Of a stretch of 64,000 bases of DNA, positions 45,641-55,294 are shown piece by piece. This DNA is from Neobacillus vireti (lineage in GTDB: Bacteria > Bacillota > Bacilli > Bacillales > Cytobacillaceae). The stretch is taken from the NCBI RefSeq assembly GCF_001026695.1, contig NZ_LDNB01000010.1, positions 1 to 64,000 of the forward strand. Reading direction: 5' to 3'. The position numbers were made by a program, and so were the translations under genes. Position 1 is the stretch's first letter. The number at the start of each line of letters is the position of its first letter. The notes below the pieces were generated by a model. The model did no database searches, had not been told where the DNA came from, and was given only the letters and a program-made list of their open reading frames with translations.

Positions 45641-47854
45641 GCGATTGAAGAGGTACTCATCCATTTGCTCAGCTGGAATAGGTCTGCTAAATAAATATCC
45701 TTGACCAGTTCTGCAGTCATTTTTCTTTAAGAAGGAAAGCTGTTCATCTGTCTCGATTCCTTCTGCAATAACGGCAAAGTTTAGGTTTAGCCCCATATCA
45801 ATTATGGTTTTCACCATTATTCCCTGGTTTGAATGGTAAAGAATATCATCGACAAACGACTTATCAATTTTGATTTTATCAATCGGGAGGTGCAATAAAT
45901 AACTTAACGAAGAATAACCTGTCCCAAAATCGTCAATCGAAAGCAGGACGCCCAGCTCTTTCAATTGATTTAAAATAATCATTGAATTCTCAAGGTTCTG
46001 CATAATACTTTCGGTAATTTCCAGTTCTAAGTGGTTTGCTTCTAGTCCGACTTCAGCTAAAAGATTGGAAATATACTCGACAAAGTAATCATCCTCAAAT
46101 TGACGAACTGAAACATTAACGGCGATTGGAAAATTATGAAATCCTGCATTCTCCCATGCTTTTCTTTGTTTGCAAGCTTCCTGCAAAACCCATTTACCAA
46201 TTGGAACAATCAACCCAGTTTCCTCTGCCAGCGGGATAAATTCAGAAGGGGCAATAAAGCCAAGTTCAGGATGCTGCCAACGAATTAATGCTTCTATCCC
46301 CACTAATTTCCCTGTTGCCAAGCACACCTGCGGCTGATAATAAAGCATCAGCTGGTTCTGCTCCAACGCTTTTCTTAAGCCGTTTTCCAGCTCCATTTTC
46401 CGAATCGATATCCCATTCAAATTCGAGGAATAGAAACAAAAGCTATTTCCTCTTTCTTTTGCTTGGTACATCGCAGTATCGGCATTTTTTATTAACGTTT
46501 CCTCATCCATCCCATCAATAGGGAAAATGCTGATTCCAATACTTGGAGTGACGTAAAACTCCTGATTATTTACTTCTAATGGATAAGAGAATTCATTCAG
46601 AATCTGCTTGGCTAGCTTGGTTGTTTTCTCTTTGTCGATGTCCTCGAGCAAAATAATAAATTCATCTCCGCCCTGTCTAGAGACAAACCCTCCAGTTTGA
46701 ACTGCCAATTCCAATCTATTCGCAACCTTTTGGAGAACGACATCCCCAACTGAATGACCTTTTGTATCGTTAATAATCTTAAAACGATCCAAGTCTAAAA
46801 ATAAGACAGCGAGCATTTGGTCAGCTTGTTGTTTTAATGCTTCGTTCAAGTGGTGTCTAAACCTATTGCGATTTGGCAAGCCTGTCAATGAATCAAAGTA
46901 GGCCATATTTTGAATCGTTTTCTCTGTTTTCTTGCGCTCGGTAATGTCCCTGCCGACTACTTGAACGGCAAACCTGCCCTCATAAAATATGGACGTAGCG
47001 GCCATTTCCACATCAATCGTCTCTCCATCAAGCCGTTTTGCCTGAAATTCAAATCTTACTCTTTCTGGTTCACGATTATCCATTCGACCAACTTTACTTT
47101 TTATCGTCTCAATAATTTGCGAAGAAGCAAATTTCAATGCAGACTCGCCAATGACTTCATCAGGGCTGGTTGCCCCCACTAATTTCCAGCCGGCTTCATT
47201 CATATATTCTACTTTTTTGCTGCCTACGACGGCGATGATGTCTGGGGACATTTCTACTAAGCTGCGATAGCGGTCTTCACTTTCCTTGCGATCGGTAATA
47301 TCAAACAAGACACTATTAAAATCAACAAAATTTCCCCGTTTATCTAACGTTGGAAACCCCCTGTCCTGAATCCAGCGCACTTCCCCATCGGGACGAATGA
47401 TCCGGTATTCACTTGTGACCGTTTCCCCAGCAGCGAATTTTTTTTCTCTAGCTTGAACTATATATAAATCATCTGGATAGATCACTTTTTTCCAGAGGTC
47501 AAAATCGTTATAAAAATCCTTATATGAATAGCCATATAACTTTTCAATCCCTGGAGTAATTAACAACTTATCTGACTTTAAATCATGCGACCAAATGGCG
47601 ACATCTAGTGTATCAAAAATATTTTTCAATTTAAGTTTATTTTCCCGATGCTCTTCACTTATTTCTCGCTCCTTGTTTAAAGTGCGAATAAGATAAGGTA
47701 GCGTTCCGATAAGAATGATTAGGGAAATATACTTAATGAACGTAATCGATGGAAAAAAGCTTGATATAACCACATCTAGTAGCACTACACTGCATAGCAA
47801 ACAAAATATTAGCAACCAAAGAAGTCTTTCATTTACTTTTTTGCGGGTTCCCAT
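45620..47854 (-). CDS. Membrane PAS-GGDEF-EAL cyclic-di-GMP protein
   Basis: About 744 residues: two N-terminal membrane helices (about 10-55), two PAS domains (about 75-300), a GGDEF domain (GGDEF motif near 391) and an EAL domain (EALIRW near 518, DDFGTGYSS near 645). Both catalytic motifs are intact: GGDEF and EAL, and the EAL loop-6 and metal motifs look normal. The inhibitory I-site RxxD usually found five residues before GGDEF is absent. It may both make and break cyclic-di-GMP. ATG at 47854 follows AGGGAG; the upstream ATG at 47914 is less likely. Confidence 0.9.
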   Translation of the reverse strand: MGTRKKVNERLLWLLIFCLLCSVVLLDVVISSFFPSITFIKYISLIILIGTLPYLIRTLNKEREISEEHRENKLKLKNIFDTLDVAIWSHDLKSDKLLITPGIEKLYGYSYKDFYNDFDLWKKVIYPDDLYIVQAREKKFAAGETVTSEYRIIRPDGEVRWIQDRGFPTLDKRGNFVDFNSVLFDITDRKESEDRYRSLVEMSPDIIAVVGSKKVEYMNEAGWKLVGATSPDEVIGESALKFASSQIIETIKSKVGRMDNREPERVRFEFQAKRLDGETIDVEMAATSIFYEGRFAVQVVGRDITERKKTEKTIQNMAYFDSLTGLPNRNRFRHHLNEALKQQADQMLAVLFLDLDRFKIINDTKGHSVGDVVLQKVANRLELAVQTGGFVSRQGGDEFIILLEDIDKEKTTKLAKQILNEFSYPLEVNNQEFYVTPSIGISIFPIDGMDEETLIKNADTAMYQAKERGNSFCFYSSNLNGISIRKMELENGLRKALEQNQLMLYYQPQVCLATGKLVGIEALIRWQHPELGFIAPSEFIPLAEETGLIVPIGKWVLQEACKQRKAWENAGFHNFPIAVNVSVRQFEDDYFVEYISNLLAEVGLEANHLELEITESIMQNLENSMIILNQLKELGVLLSIDDFGTGYSSLSYLLHLPIDKIKIDKSFVDDILYHSNQGIMVKTIIDMGLNLNFAVIAEGIETDEQLSFLKKNDCRTGQGYLFSRPIPAEQMDEYLFNRKSGIPI

Positions 47855-48057
47855 GTTTGTTTTCTCCCTACGCCATAAAAAGTATGAGTCATCTTTAAAG
47901 TAACAAAAATTCACTTATTTAACAATAATAGTTTTATAAAATTAGAAGTGATTACACACCTACCCATATATTGTGGATGTAGGACTTGTTGGTTTTTATC
48001 AGTGGAATATCCCACCTGATATAGAGGATTTTTGGGAGCTGTTCATTATTTTGTCAA

Positions 48058-48076
48058 AAAGTTTCGAACAAACTTT
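48058..48076. promoter_or_regulatory. Inverted repeat upstream of doxX-type gene
   Basis: AAAGTTT (48058-48064) and its exact complement AAACTTT (48070-48076) flank CGAAC. It lies about 90 nt before the DoxX start, next to TTGTCA (48051-48056). It looks like a repressor operator, but the binding protein is unknown. The 47855-48168 gap otherwise shows only AT-rich promoter-like sequence. Confidence 0.4.
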
Positions 48077-48168
48077 GAACTTATCACTATTGCCATGTTT
48101 TTTATGTGGAAATCCAATATATTGGAAGTAGAAAGAAACAAATAAAAAAAGGAAAGGCGGAATGGAAC

Positions 48169-48684
48169 ATGTTTAACAAATTATTAAGAGAGAATAAAAT
48201 TTCAGCAGTCATCCTAACAGTCATTCGTTTATACCTCGGATATTCTTGGTTCACAGCTGGTTTACACAAAATAACAGGAGGCTTTGACGCTGCAGGATTC
48301 TTAAAGGGAGTAACGGCTAACCCTGTTAAAGGACCAGACGGCGCAGTAGTCTACGGCTGGTATGTGGAATTCTTAAAAAACTTTGCACTACCGAATGTTG
48401 ATATCTTTAACTTCATCGTCCCTTGGGGTGAACTATTAATTGGCTTAGGTTTACTCTTAGGCTGTCTAACGACAGCGGCTATGTTCTTTGGCTTAGTGAT
48501 GAACTTTAGCTTCTTCCTAGCAGGTACTGTATCTCACAACCCTACAGACATTTTCTTAGGCTTTATCATCTTAACAGCTGGTTATAATGCAGGAAGAATT
48601 GGTTTAGACAGATGGATCGTTCCTTACATCAGAAACATTGGCAAAAAACATGTCGGTCATAAAAAACCTAAAGCAGCAGCATAA
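48169..48684 (+). CDS. DoxX-family membrane protein
   Basis: About 171 residues, with four membrane helices. DoxX motif: VIRLYLGYSWFTAGLHKITG, then PWGELLIGLGLLLG and the C-terminal helix ending GRIGLDRW. Redox or thiol-stress membrane complexes are the known role of DoxX relatives. ATG at 48169 follows GGCGGAATGGAAC. The basic C-terminal tail HVGHKKPKAAA is cytoplasmic. A terminator follows. Confidence 0.88.
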   Translation: MFNKLLRENKISAVILTVIRLYLGYSWFTAGLHKITGGFDAAGFLKGVTANPVKGPDGAVVYGWYVEFLKNFALPNVDIFNFIVPWGELLIGLGLLLGCLTTAAMFFGLVMNFSFFLAGTVSHNPTDIFLGFIILTAGYNAGRIGLDRWIVPYIRNIGKKHVGHKKPKAAA

Positions 48685-48695
48685 CGACCAAACAA

Positions 48696-48729
48696 AAAGA
48701 CGATTCGGAAGCCCGAATCGTCTTTTTTT
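48696..48729 (+). terminator. Terminator after doxX-type gene
   Basis: AAAGACGATTCGG (48696-48708) pairs exactly with CCGAATCGTCTTT (48713-48725), 4-nt loop, then TTTT. Confidence 0.93.
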
Positions 48730-48759
48730 CGGCAAATAAGAGGAACTCTTAATTTTCCC

Positions 48760-49728
48760 TTACACCCACCACATCTGCGAAACGGGTTCTTCAATTAAGA
48801 CAGATTTTAAATTTGCGACCGCACGTTTAAATCCTTCGTCAATCGACATAATTGGGTCCTCATGCTCAATGCTGACTATATAATCGTAACCATAGGTTCG
48901 AAGTGCGCTCATCATGTCAGACCATTCTTTTAAACTATGGCCGCAGCCAACCGAACGGAAGGACCAGGCCCGCGAACGCACTTCCCCATATGGCTGCATA
49001 TCAGTTAAACCATACATATTCACATTTTCCTGATCAATGGATGTGTCTTTTGCATGGAAATGGTGGATCGCATTTTCTTTTGCTAAAATTTTAATCGCGG
49101 CAACAGGGTCAATTCCCTGCCACCATAAATGACTTGGATCTAAGTTAGCGCCGATGGCATCACAGGTTTCCTCACGTAGTTTTAACATCGTATATGGTGT
49201 ATGTACTAAAAAGCCGCCATGAAGCTCAAGACCAATTTTCACATTATGATCTTTTGCATATTGGCCAACTTCTTTCCAATATGGAATCAATTTCTCTTCC
49301 CATTGCCACTTTAACACGTCACCATATTCATTCGGCCATGGTGTAACCGGCCAATTAGGAAATTTCGCTCCTTCATGATCACCCGCCGTACCTGAAAAAC
49401 AGTTGACAACTGGAACACCTAATAGTGAAGCAAGTTTAATCGTTTTTAAAAGAGTTTCATGAGACTGATTTGCAAATTCTTTTTCAGGAGAGATCGGGTT
49501 ACCGTGGCAGCTGAATGCGCTAATCATCAGCCCACGGTCCTCGACTTTTCGGATATACTCCCTGCGCGCTTTTTCACTTTCTAGTAATCCATCTAAATCA
49601 CAATGGTTATTTCCAGGATAACACCCGGTTCCGATTTCCACCGCATTTAGACCAGCTTCCTTTACAGTATCCAGCATTTCTTCGAATGATTTTTCAGCAA
49701 ATAAAACGGTAAATACACCTAGTTTCAT
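48760..49728 (-). CDS. Sugar phosphate isomerase/epimerase-type TIM barrel protein
   Basis: A 322-residue AP-endonuclease-2/xylose-isomerase-like barrel. Metal and substrate residues: GLNAVEIGTG near 27, GLELHGGFLVH near 182, NLDPSHLWWQG near 210, HFHAKDT near 240 and SIEHED near 290. Acts on sugars or keto-sugars. Last gene of a four-gene set; its start overlaps the oxidoreductase stop by 4 nt. The ThuA/ThuB-type neighbours suggest a 3-keto-sugar pathway, which is an inference. Confidence 0.88.
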   Translation of the reverse strand: MKLGVFTVLFAEKSFEEMLDTVKEAGLNAVEIGTGCYPGNNHCDLDGLLESEKARREYIRKVEDRGLMISAFSCHGNPISPEKEFANQSHETLLKTIKLASLLGVPVVNCFSGTAGDHEGAKFPNWPVTPWPNEYGDVLKWQWEEKLIPYWKEVGQYAKDHNVKIGLELHGGFLVHTPYTMLKLREETCDAIGANLDPSHLWWQGIDPVAAIKILAKENAIHHFHAKDTSIDQENVNMYGLTDMQPYGEVRSRAWSFRSVGCGHSLKEWSDMMSALRTYGYDYIVSIEHEDPIMSIDEGFKRAVANLKSVLIEEPVSQMWWV

Positions 49729-50744
49729 AAAGTAGTTCCTCCATTCTCATATATCTGGTCAATAATTTGTGAAACTTGAAGTGCTTCCTCAGGTTTTACA
49801 ACCAGCTCTTCCAATCCTAGACATGCATCGATAAAATTCTTCGCCTGCGGCAGTCCTGGATTTTCCTCGCCTGGAATCCAAGTAGCCTCACTATTTAACA
49901 GCATTCCGTTCTTTGTCATGTATAGCTCAAACGGAAAAACACTTAAACCGCCGTCCACACCGGAAATGCTTAAATGCTCTTGATCGTCTTTGATATTCGC
50001 CGCCCAAGAGGTTTCGAACAACACCGAAGCCCCATTTTCAAATTTGAGATAAGCTGTGACATGATCATCGACATTAAACGATTCGTGATCAAACGAACCC
50101 CATTGGTTCACTTGATTAGGTATTTTACTTAACCTGTTATACATGGTGCCTGACACTGCAATATGTTTCGGATTTCCCATCAGCCAAAGGGCTAAATCGA
50201 GAAGATGACAGCCATAATCAATCAGGCTGCCGCCGCCTTGAAGGTTTTTATTGGTAAAAACGCCCCATCCTGGTACTTTGCGGCGTCTCAAGGCTTGGAC
50301 TCTCACCACCAGCGGAGTCCCTACTTCATCCATCGCTTTCTTAGCCGCCACAGCTTCCTTCATAAAACGGTAGTGGTAAGCAATCGCCAGTACTTTATCC
50401 GCTTTTTGGGCCGCGGCGATCATGGCCTCGCATTCCTTTGCACTTAGAGCCATCGGCTTTTCACACAAAACATGGACTCCAGCTTCAAAGGCAGCAACCG
50501 TAATCTCGGCATGGAATTTATTTGGTGTACAAATACAAACAGCATCCACTTCTGAAAAGAGATCACGGTAATCAGCAAAGATATGAGGGATGTTATATTT
50601 TTCGGCTATCTCTTTTGCTCGGTCGATATTCACATCACTTAGGGAAGTTATTTCACATATGTCACGAAGCTGAAGAAATGCAGGGATATGACGGCCTTGG
50701 GCAATGCCGCCAACCCCAATAATTCCGATGCGAAGTTTTATCAT
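49725..50744 (-). CDS. Gfo/Idh/MocA-family oxidoreductase
   Basis: A 339-residue NAD(P)-dependent sugar dehydrogenase. N-terminal Rossmann motif GIIGVGGIAQGRH near 8; the catalytic CEKPMAL near 95; GGSLIDYGCHLLDLALW near 170 (conserved His). It overlaps the next gene by 4 nt. A dispersed intergenic repeat word (RGTGTCAGGCACY) lies inside its coding sequence at 50145-50157, encoding Ser-Gly-Thr in AVSGTMYNR. Confidence 0.92.
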   Translation of the reverse strand: MIKLRIGIIGVGGIAQGRHIPAFLQLRDICEITSLSDVNIDRAKEIAEKYNIPHIFADYRDLFSEVDAVCICTPNKFHAEITVAAFEAGVHVLCEKPMALSAKECEAMIAAAQKADKVLAIAYHYRFMKEAVAAKKAMDEVGTPLVVRVQALRRRKVPGWGVFTNKNLQGGGSLIDYGCHLLDLALWLMGNPKHIAVSGTMYNRLSKIPNQVNQWGSFDHESFNVDDHVTAYLKFENGASVLFETSWAANIKDDQEHLSISGVDGGLSVFPFELYMTKNGMLLNSEATWIPGEENPGLPQAKNFIDACLGLEELVVKPEEALQVSQIIDQIYENGGTTL

Positions 50745-51772
50745 GCTTTCACTCTCACAATTTGTTTTGTTTCATTTGACTCAAGCGCTGCCAAAATAAC
50801 CAATAATGATTTCATTCCTTCCTCACCAGGTACTGGCGGCTCTTGGTCATTAAGAACCGAATCCACAAACTTCCCGATCACGTGGGAATTATTTTGTCCG
50901 CCCTCATCATTAGACTGGATTTTTCCAAGCTGATAATTCACCACTTCCCCGTTCGCATATTGAACAACAAGGGAATTAACCGGATCATCCTCTAAACGAA
51001 GAATCGCTTTTTCGCCATAAATAATCGTCGAGTTATCTTCTTTGCTTACATAAGCCCAGCTTGCAGCAAGTGTTCCGATAATCCCACTTTCTGTTTTTAA
51101 AACACAAACGGCATTGTCATCTACATTAGCGAAATCCTTTGCGCTCGTTTCCACAAAGGAACCTACTTCGACAATTTCTTCCCCTAACACATACCGCAGC
51201 AAATCCGTCTTGTGAACACCTAGATCGCCCATCGCCCCAACGAATGCTTTTTCTTTTTGGAAAAACCAGCCCTCTTTTCCTTCAACACTCCAACCTTCTG
51301 GGCCGCCATGTCCGAATGCCGTACGGAAACTATAAATTTTACCGATTTCGCCGCTAGCAATTAACTGACATGCCTTTTGGTGAGAAGGGACGAAGCGCTG
51401 ATTATGGGCGATCATTAACTTTTTTCCGCTCTCTTTTGCTGCTGAAATCATCGCTTCTGCTTCTTGCTTAGAGGTTGCCATCGGTTTTTCACAAAGAACA
51501 TGAACACCAGCATTTAATGCAGTTATTGAGATTGGGGCATGAAGATAGTTTGGAGTACAAACACTTACTGCGTCCACTCCACCATTTTTCAATAATTCTT
51601 CATAGCTTGTATATGCCACGGCATCGAATTTTTTGGCTACTTCTATTGAACGTTCTTCGTTAATATCACAAACTGCCACAAGCTCCACTTGTTTATTTGC
51701 TTTATATTCTGGTAAATGGCGGTGCTGGGCAATACTGCCGCATCCAATTACTCCGACTCTTAGCTTTTCCAT
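50741..51772 (-). CDS. Gfo/Idh/MocA-family oxidoreductase
   Basis: A second, divergent sugar dehydrogenase (343 residues): GVIGCGSIAQHRHLPEY near 7, CEKPMATSKQEAEAM near 95, GDLGVHKTDLLRY near 182. It is not a close copy of its neighbour beyond the core motifs, so it probably uses a different substrate or direction. Overlaps the ThuA gene by one base and the next oxidoreductase by 4 nt. Confidence 0.92.
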   Translation of the reverse strand: MEKLRVGVIGCGSIAQHRHLPEYKANKQVELVAVCDINEERSIEVAKKFDAVAYTSYEELLKNGGVDAVSVCTPNYLHAPISITALNAGVHVLCEKPMATSKQEAEAMISAAKESGKKLMIAHNQRFVPSHQKACQLIASGEIGKIYSFRTAFGHGGPEGWSVEGKEGWFFQKEKAFVGAMGDLGVHKTDLLRYVLGEEIVEVGSFVETSAKDFANVDDNAVCVLKTESGIIGTLAASWAYVSKEDNSTIIYGEKAILRLEDDPVNSLVVQYANGEVVNYQLGKIQSNDEGGQNNSHVIGKFVDSVLNDQEPPVPGEEGMKSLLVILAALESNETKQIVRVKA

Positions 51773-52500
51773 TATATTTGTCCCCCTTTGATTTCTTCTA
51801 GCGGTTTCGCGTTTCCATAGACTGGACGCTCACGCTTGACAGGCTGTGCCCATTTCACCGCATTGATAATGACGCGCTGAATTTGTTTATTATGATAGGT
51901 CGGATACGTTTCATGTCCTGGTCTAAAATAAAACACTTTTCCATTCCCGCGATTGTATGTGATTCCGCTGCGGAATACTTCGCCGCCTTCAAACCAGCTT
52001 GTAAAAATAAGCTCATCAGGCTGAGGGATATCAAAATGCTCGCCATACATTTCTTCTTTATCTAATTCAATATATTCAGTGATTCCTTCTGTAATCAGGT
52101 GGCTTGGGCTTACAACCCAAAGACGCTCTTTTTCATCCGCTTCCCGCCATTTTAAATCACAGCTTGTTCCCATTAACGTTTTAAAAATTTTCGAGAAATG
52201 CCCGGAGTGAAGAACAATTAACCCCATTCCATCAAGAACACACTGCTGGACCTTTTGCACAATTTCATCGGTAACTTCACCATGTGCAAGATGCCCCCAC
52301 CAAACTAATACATCTGTATTGGCGAGTACCTCGTCCGTTAAACCGTGATCCGGCTCATCTAGAGTAGCTGTTCTAGTATGAATCCCTTCTGATTGAAGGA
52401 ATTCAGCGATTGCTCCATGGATGCCTCTTGGGTATATATCCCTGACAACCGGATTTTTTTGTTCGTGACGGTTTTCATTCCATACAGTTACTCTCAACAT
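51772..52500 (-). CDS. ThuA-domain protein
   Basis: About 242 residues with the ThuA glutamine-amidotransferase-like fold: [15 protein letters not shown] near 65, [19 protein letters not shown] near 97, and [16 protein letters not shown] near 195. ThuA proteins are linked to utilisation of trehalose or keto-sugars in rhizobia. First gene of the four-gene set; ATG at 52500 ([10 protein letters not shown]) with AAAGGAG about 11 nt upstream is preferred to the GTG at 52512. Confidence 0.88.
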   Translation of the reverse strand: MLRVTVWNENRHEQKNPVVRDIYPRGIHGAIAEFLQSEGIHTRTATLDEPDHGLTDEVLANTDVLVWWGHLAHGEVTDEIVQKVQQCVLDGMGLIVLHSGHFSKIFKTLMGTSCDLKWREADEKERLWVVSPSHLITEGITEYIELDKEEMYGEHFDIPQPDELIFTSWFEGGEVFRSGITYNRGNGKVFYFRPGHETYPTYHNKQIQRVIINAVKWAQPVKRERPVYGNAKPLEEIKGGQI

Positions 52501-52581
52501 AAAACAAACCACTCCTTTTAATAGATTTCTTTAACTTTTGTTTTAGAGAATAAGAAATTTATGAAAAGCTTCCATTGACGC

Positions 52582-52607
52582 GTAATGTGGAAAAAATTGA
52601 ACATTAC
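52582..52607. promoter_or_regulatory. Inverted repeat in the ThuA-AraC divergent promoter region
   Basis: GTAATGT (52582-52588) and its exact complement ACATTAC (52601-52607) are separated by 12 nt in the gap between the divergent ThuA and AraC genes. A TATAAT box (52656-52661) lies downstream on the plus strand with no good -35, as for activator-dependent promoters. A likely AraC-type or repressor operator. Confidence 0.5.
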
Positions 52608-52714
52608 TTATTTGTTTCCATCTTATATTGTGTATCTGCAAATAAATATAGATGATATAATCAATACATCTACTATTTTGCTATTTTTGAATTTTATTAT
52701 TTTTGAGGGAACTT

Positions 52715-53497
52715 ATGACGACGAACCTATTCTATTGCGGTTATTCTTATCACACAAACGGATATCATTCTCAACATAAAACAGGATACCCCTTGTATCT
52801 ATTCCGCTTGCAAACAGAAGGGCATTGTGAAGTGGTGGTAAAGGGAAGAAAAATGAACCTCGAGAAAGGCGATCTACTTCTAATTAAACCAGGGGATCAC
52901 TATGAACTTCTCGTTAAAGAGGGGCAAAACAGTGGGGACTATCACCTAGTCTGTGAAGGCAATTGGGTAGACCAATGGTGGAACCGTTCCACTAAGCCGG
53001 ATGTCTCCCGCATCGATCTTGATGAAAAGCTGCTAGCCTTATGGCGTCATATCATGATCGAAAAACGCCGTCCAGAGCCCAGTCAAAATGAAGAGCTTAC
53101 CGGCTATTTGCTGCGAGCTCTCTGTATAACTTTAGAACGTGCCGTCAGCGAAACCGGCCCCTCCTTCAGTCATCCGTATTCGGTGACACGGATGATGCGA
53201 TATATTGAAGAGCATGCTACGACGGCATTTAAATTAGAGGATGTTGCGCGCTATGCTGGGCTTAGTGTTTCCCGATCCGTTCATTTATTCAAAAGCAGTG
53301 TCGGGAAAACGATGATAGAATATGCCCTAGAAGTACGGCTTTCCGCGGCAATCGAGCGGATGAAATATACCACAATGACCCTTGAACATATTGCCGAAGA
53401 CTGTGGCTTTGGTACCTATCCTTATTTTCACAGGGTCTTTAGAAAGAAGTACGGTGTAGCCCCTGGTGCTTACAGACGTGTAGATTTGACCACTTAG
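52715..53497 (+). CDS. AraC-family transcriptional regulator
   Basis: About 260 residues: an N-terminal cupin-like sugar-sensing part (HCEVVVKGRKMNLEKGDLLLIKPGDHYELL) and a C-terminal AraC DNA-binding domain with two HTH motifs (LEDVARYAGLSVSRSVHLFK, then TLEHIAEDCGFGTYPYFHR). ATG at 52715 follows GAGGG by 5 nt. Divergent from the ThuA operon, which it probably controls; the sugar is unknown. Confidence 0.92.
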   Translation: MTTNLFYCGYSYHTNGYHSQHKTGYPLYLFRLQTEGHCEVVVKGRKMNLEKGDLLLIKPGDHYELLVKEGQNSGDYHLVCEGNWVDQWWNRSTKPDVSRIDLDEKLLALWRHIMIEKRRPEPSQNEELTGYLLRALCITLERAVSETGPSFSHPYSVTRMMRYIEEHATTAFKLEDVARYAGLSVSRSVHLFKSSVGKTMIEYALEVRLSAAIERMKYTTMTLEHIAEDCGFGTYPYFHRVFRKKYGVAPGAYRRVDLTT

Positions 53498-53552
53498 CTG
53501 TGCAAAGCATAATTGCTTTCGAAACCCAAGTTAATACTTTGCTAAAAAAAGA

Positions 53553-53581
53553 GGGGATACCATCAGTACTTTGGTATCCCC
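53553..53581 (-). terminator. Terminator of maltodextrin operon
   Basis: GGGGATACCA (53553-53562) pairs exactly with TGGTATCCCC (53572-53581), followed on the minus strand by TCTTTTTTT. It ends the minus-strand operon after the alpha-glucosidase. Confidence 0.9.
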
Positions 53582-53616
53582 AATTAATATATTTATGTTT
53601 ACGAAAAAAGCCAAAT

Positions 53617-55281
53617 TTAAACACGATATACTCTTGTCTCATACGGTTTTAGTGTTAACTGTCGAAGTGGTTCATGCTCAGAAACCTCATAGTTATTTAA
53701 CAGCAAATTTTGATAGTCCAAGGAAACACCTGTAATCTCTGCCGGTTCTACGGAAAGGTTTGTGATTACGATTACCTTTTCCTCAGTCGAAGTCCGGGTA
53801 TAGGCATATATTTGTGGATCCTCTTTAAGCAGCAATTCATAAATACCGTAAGTAAACACGGCATTCGACTTTTTCAAGCGAATCATTTTTTTATAAAAAT
53901 TCAAGATGGAATCAGCATCATTTTGCTGGGCTTCTACATTGATTTTCTTGTAGTTCGGATTCACCTTCAACCATGGTGTTCCATTGCTAAAACCAGCATT
54001 TTCTTCATCTGACCACTGCATTGGTGTCCGGGAATTATCACGGCCTGACGCCCAGATGATTGCCATAATTTCCTCGTGGGGAACCCCGTCCGCTCGTTTT
54101 AAATGATACATATTTTTTGCCGAAACATCATCATAATCTTCAATTGATTCATACTGGACATTGGTCATCCCAATTTCCTGACCTTGATAAATAAATGGTG
54201 TCCCCTGCATAAGAAAGTACATTGCAGCAAACGCCGTCGCACTTTCACGCCAGTATTCCTGATCATTTCCCCATGTGGAGACGACACGTGCTTTGTCATG
54301 GTTTTCAATGAAAAGCGCATTCCATCCCTTTCCCTCTAAGCCTTTTTGCCAGCGGGATAGTACATTCTTTAACTCGATGATATCAAGTTCCTTTTTTGTT
54401 TCTGCATCCCAAAGGTTTAGATGCTCAAATTGAAAAACCATGTTGAATTTCCCTTGGTTTTCACCTACCCACTGCTCAACATCAACGACATTATCAACCG
54501 TTACTCCGTTCGCTTCACCAACGGTCATGATGTCATATTTAGCAAATGTTTCTTCCTTTAACTCATGTAAAAATGGATGAATTCCTTCGACGTTCATCAT
54601 TTTTTCAAAGCATGATACATACGGCAGCCCCTCAGGATTTGGCATATCCAGAAGGCCTGGCTCCTTCTTAATATGGCTGATGGCATCAACACGGAAGCCG
54701 TCTATGCCTTTATCAAGCCACCAATTAACCATTCCATAAAGCGCCTTCCGAACCTCTCCATTTTCCCAATTGAGGTCAGGCTGCTTTTTAGAAAAAATAT
54801 GCATGAAATACTGTCCGGTTTGTTTGTCGTATTTCCATGCAGAACCGCCGAAAATACTTTCCCAGTTATTCGGCTCTTTCCCGTCCTTACCATCTCTCCA
54901 AATATACCAATCCCGTTTCGGATTGTCTTTCGAAGTGCGGGATTCGATAAACCAAGGATGCTCATCACTTGTATGATTGATGACTAAATCGAGGATTAAC
55001 TTCATCCCGCGTTGGTGTGTTTCTTTTAATAGAAGATCAAAATCGGCCATTGTTCCAAACTCAGCCATAATCTCCTGATAATCACTAATATCATAGCCAT
55101 TATCGTCATTCGGAGATTGATACATTGGACTGACCCAAATCACATCAATCCCTAGTTCTTTTAAATAATCTAGTTTAGCTATGATTCCCTTTATATCACC
55201 AATTCCATCCCCATTGGAATCCATAAAACTGCGGGGATAAACTTGATATGCAACTGCTTCTTTCCACCATAATTTATTCAT
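53617..55281 (-). CDS. Alpha-glucosidase (oligo-1,6-glucosidase type), GH13
   Basis: A 554-residue cytoplasmic GH13 enzyme. Catalytic motifs: nucleophile Asp in GFRVDAISHI near 197, acid/base Glu in TVGEANGV near 254, third Asp in IENHDKARVV near 325. The N-terminal VYPRSFMDSNGDGIGDIKGI is typical of MalL/oligo-1,6-glucosidases, which split alpha-1,4 or alpha-1,6 links of short malto-oligosaccharides from the non-reducing end. Fifth gene of the maltodextrin operon, 13 nt after the LacI gene. Confidence 0.93.
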   Translation of the reverse strand: MNKLWWKEAVAYQVYPRSFMDSNGDGIGDIKGIIAKLDYLKELGIDVIWVSPMYQSPNDDNGYDISDYQEIMAEFGTMADFDLLLKETHQRGMKLILDLVINHTSDEHPWFIESRTSKDNPKRDWYIWRDGKDGKEPNNWESIFGGSAWKYDKQTGQYFMHIFSKKQPDLNWENGEVRKALYGMVNWWLDKGIDGFRVDAISHIKKEPGLLDMPNPEGLPYVSCFEKMMNVEGIHPFLHELKEETFAKYDIMTVGEANGVTVDNVVDVEQWVGENQGKFNMVFQFEHLNLWDAETKKELDIIELKNVLSRWQKGLEGKGWNALFIENHDKARVVSTWGNDQEYWRESATAFAAMYFLMQGTPFIYQGQEIGMTNVQYESIEDYDDVSAKNMYHLKRADGVPHEEIMAIIWASGRDNSRTPMQWSDEENAGFSNGTPWLKVNPNYKKINVEAQQNDADSILNFYKKMIRLKKSNAVFTYGIYELLLKEDPQIYAYTRTSTEEKVIVITNLSVEPAEITGVSLDYQNLLLNNYEVSEHEPLRQLTLKPYETRVYRV

Positions 55282-55294
55282 GTTAAATTCCTCA

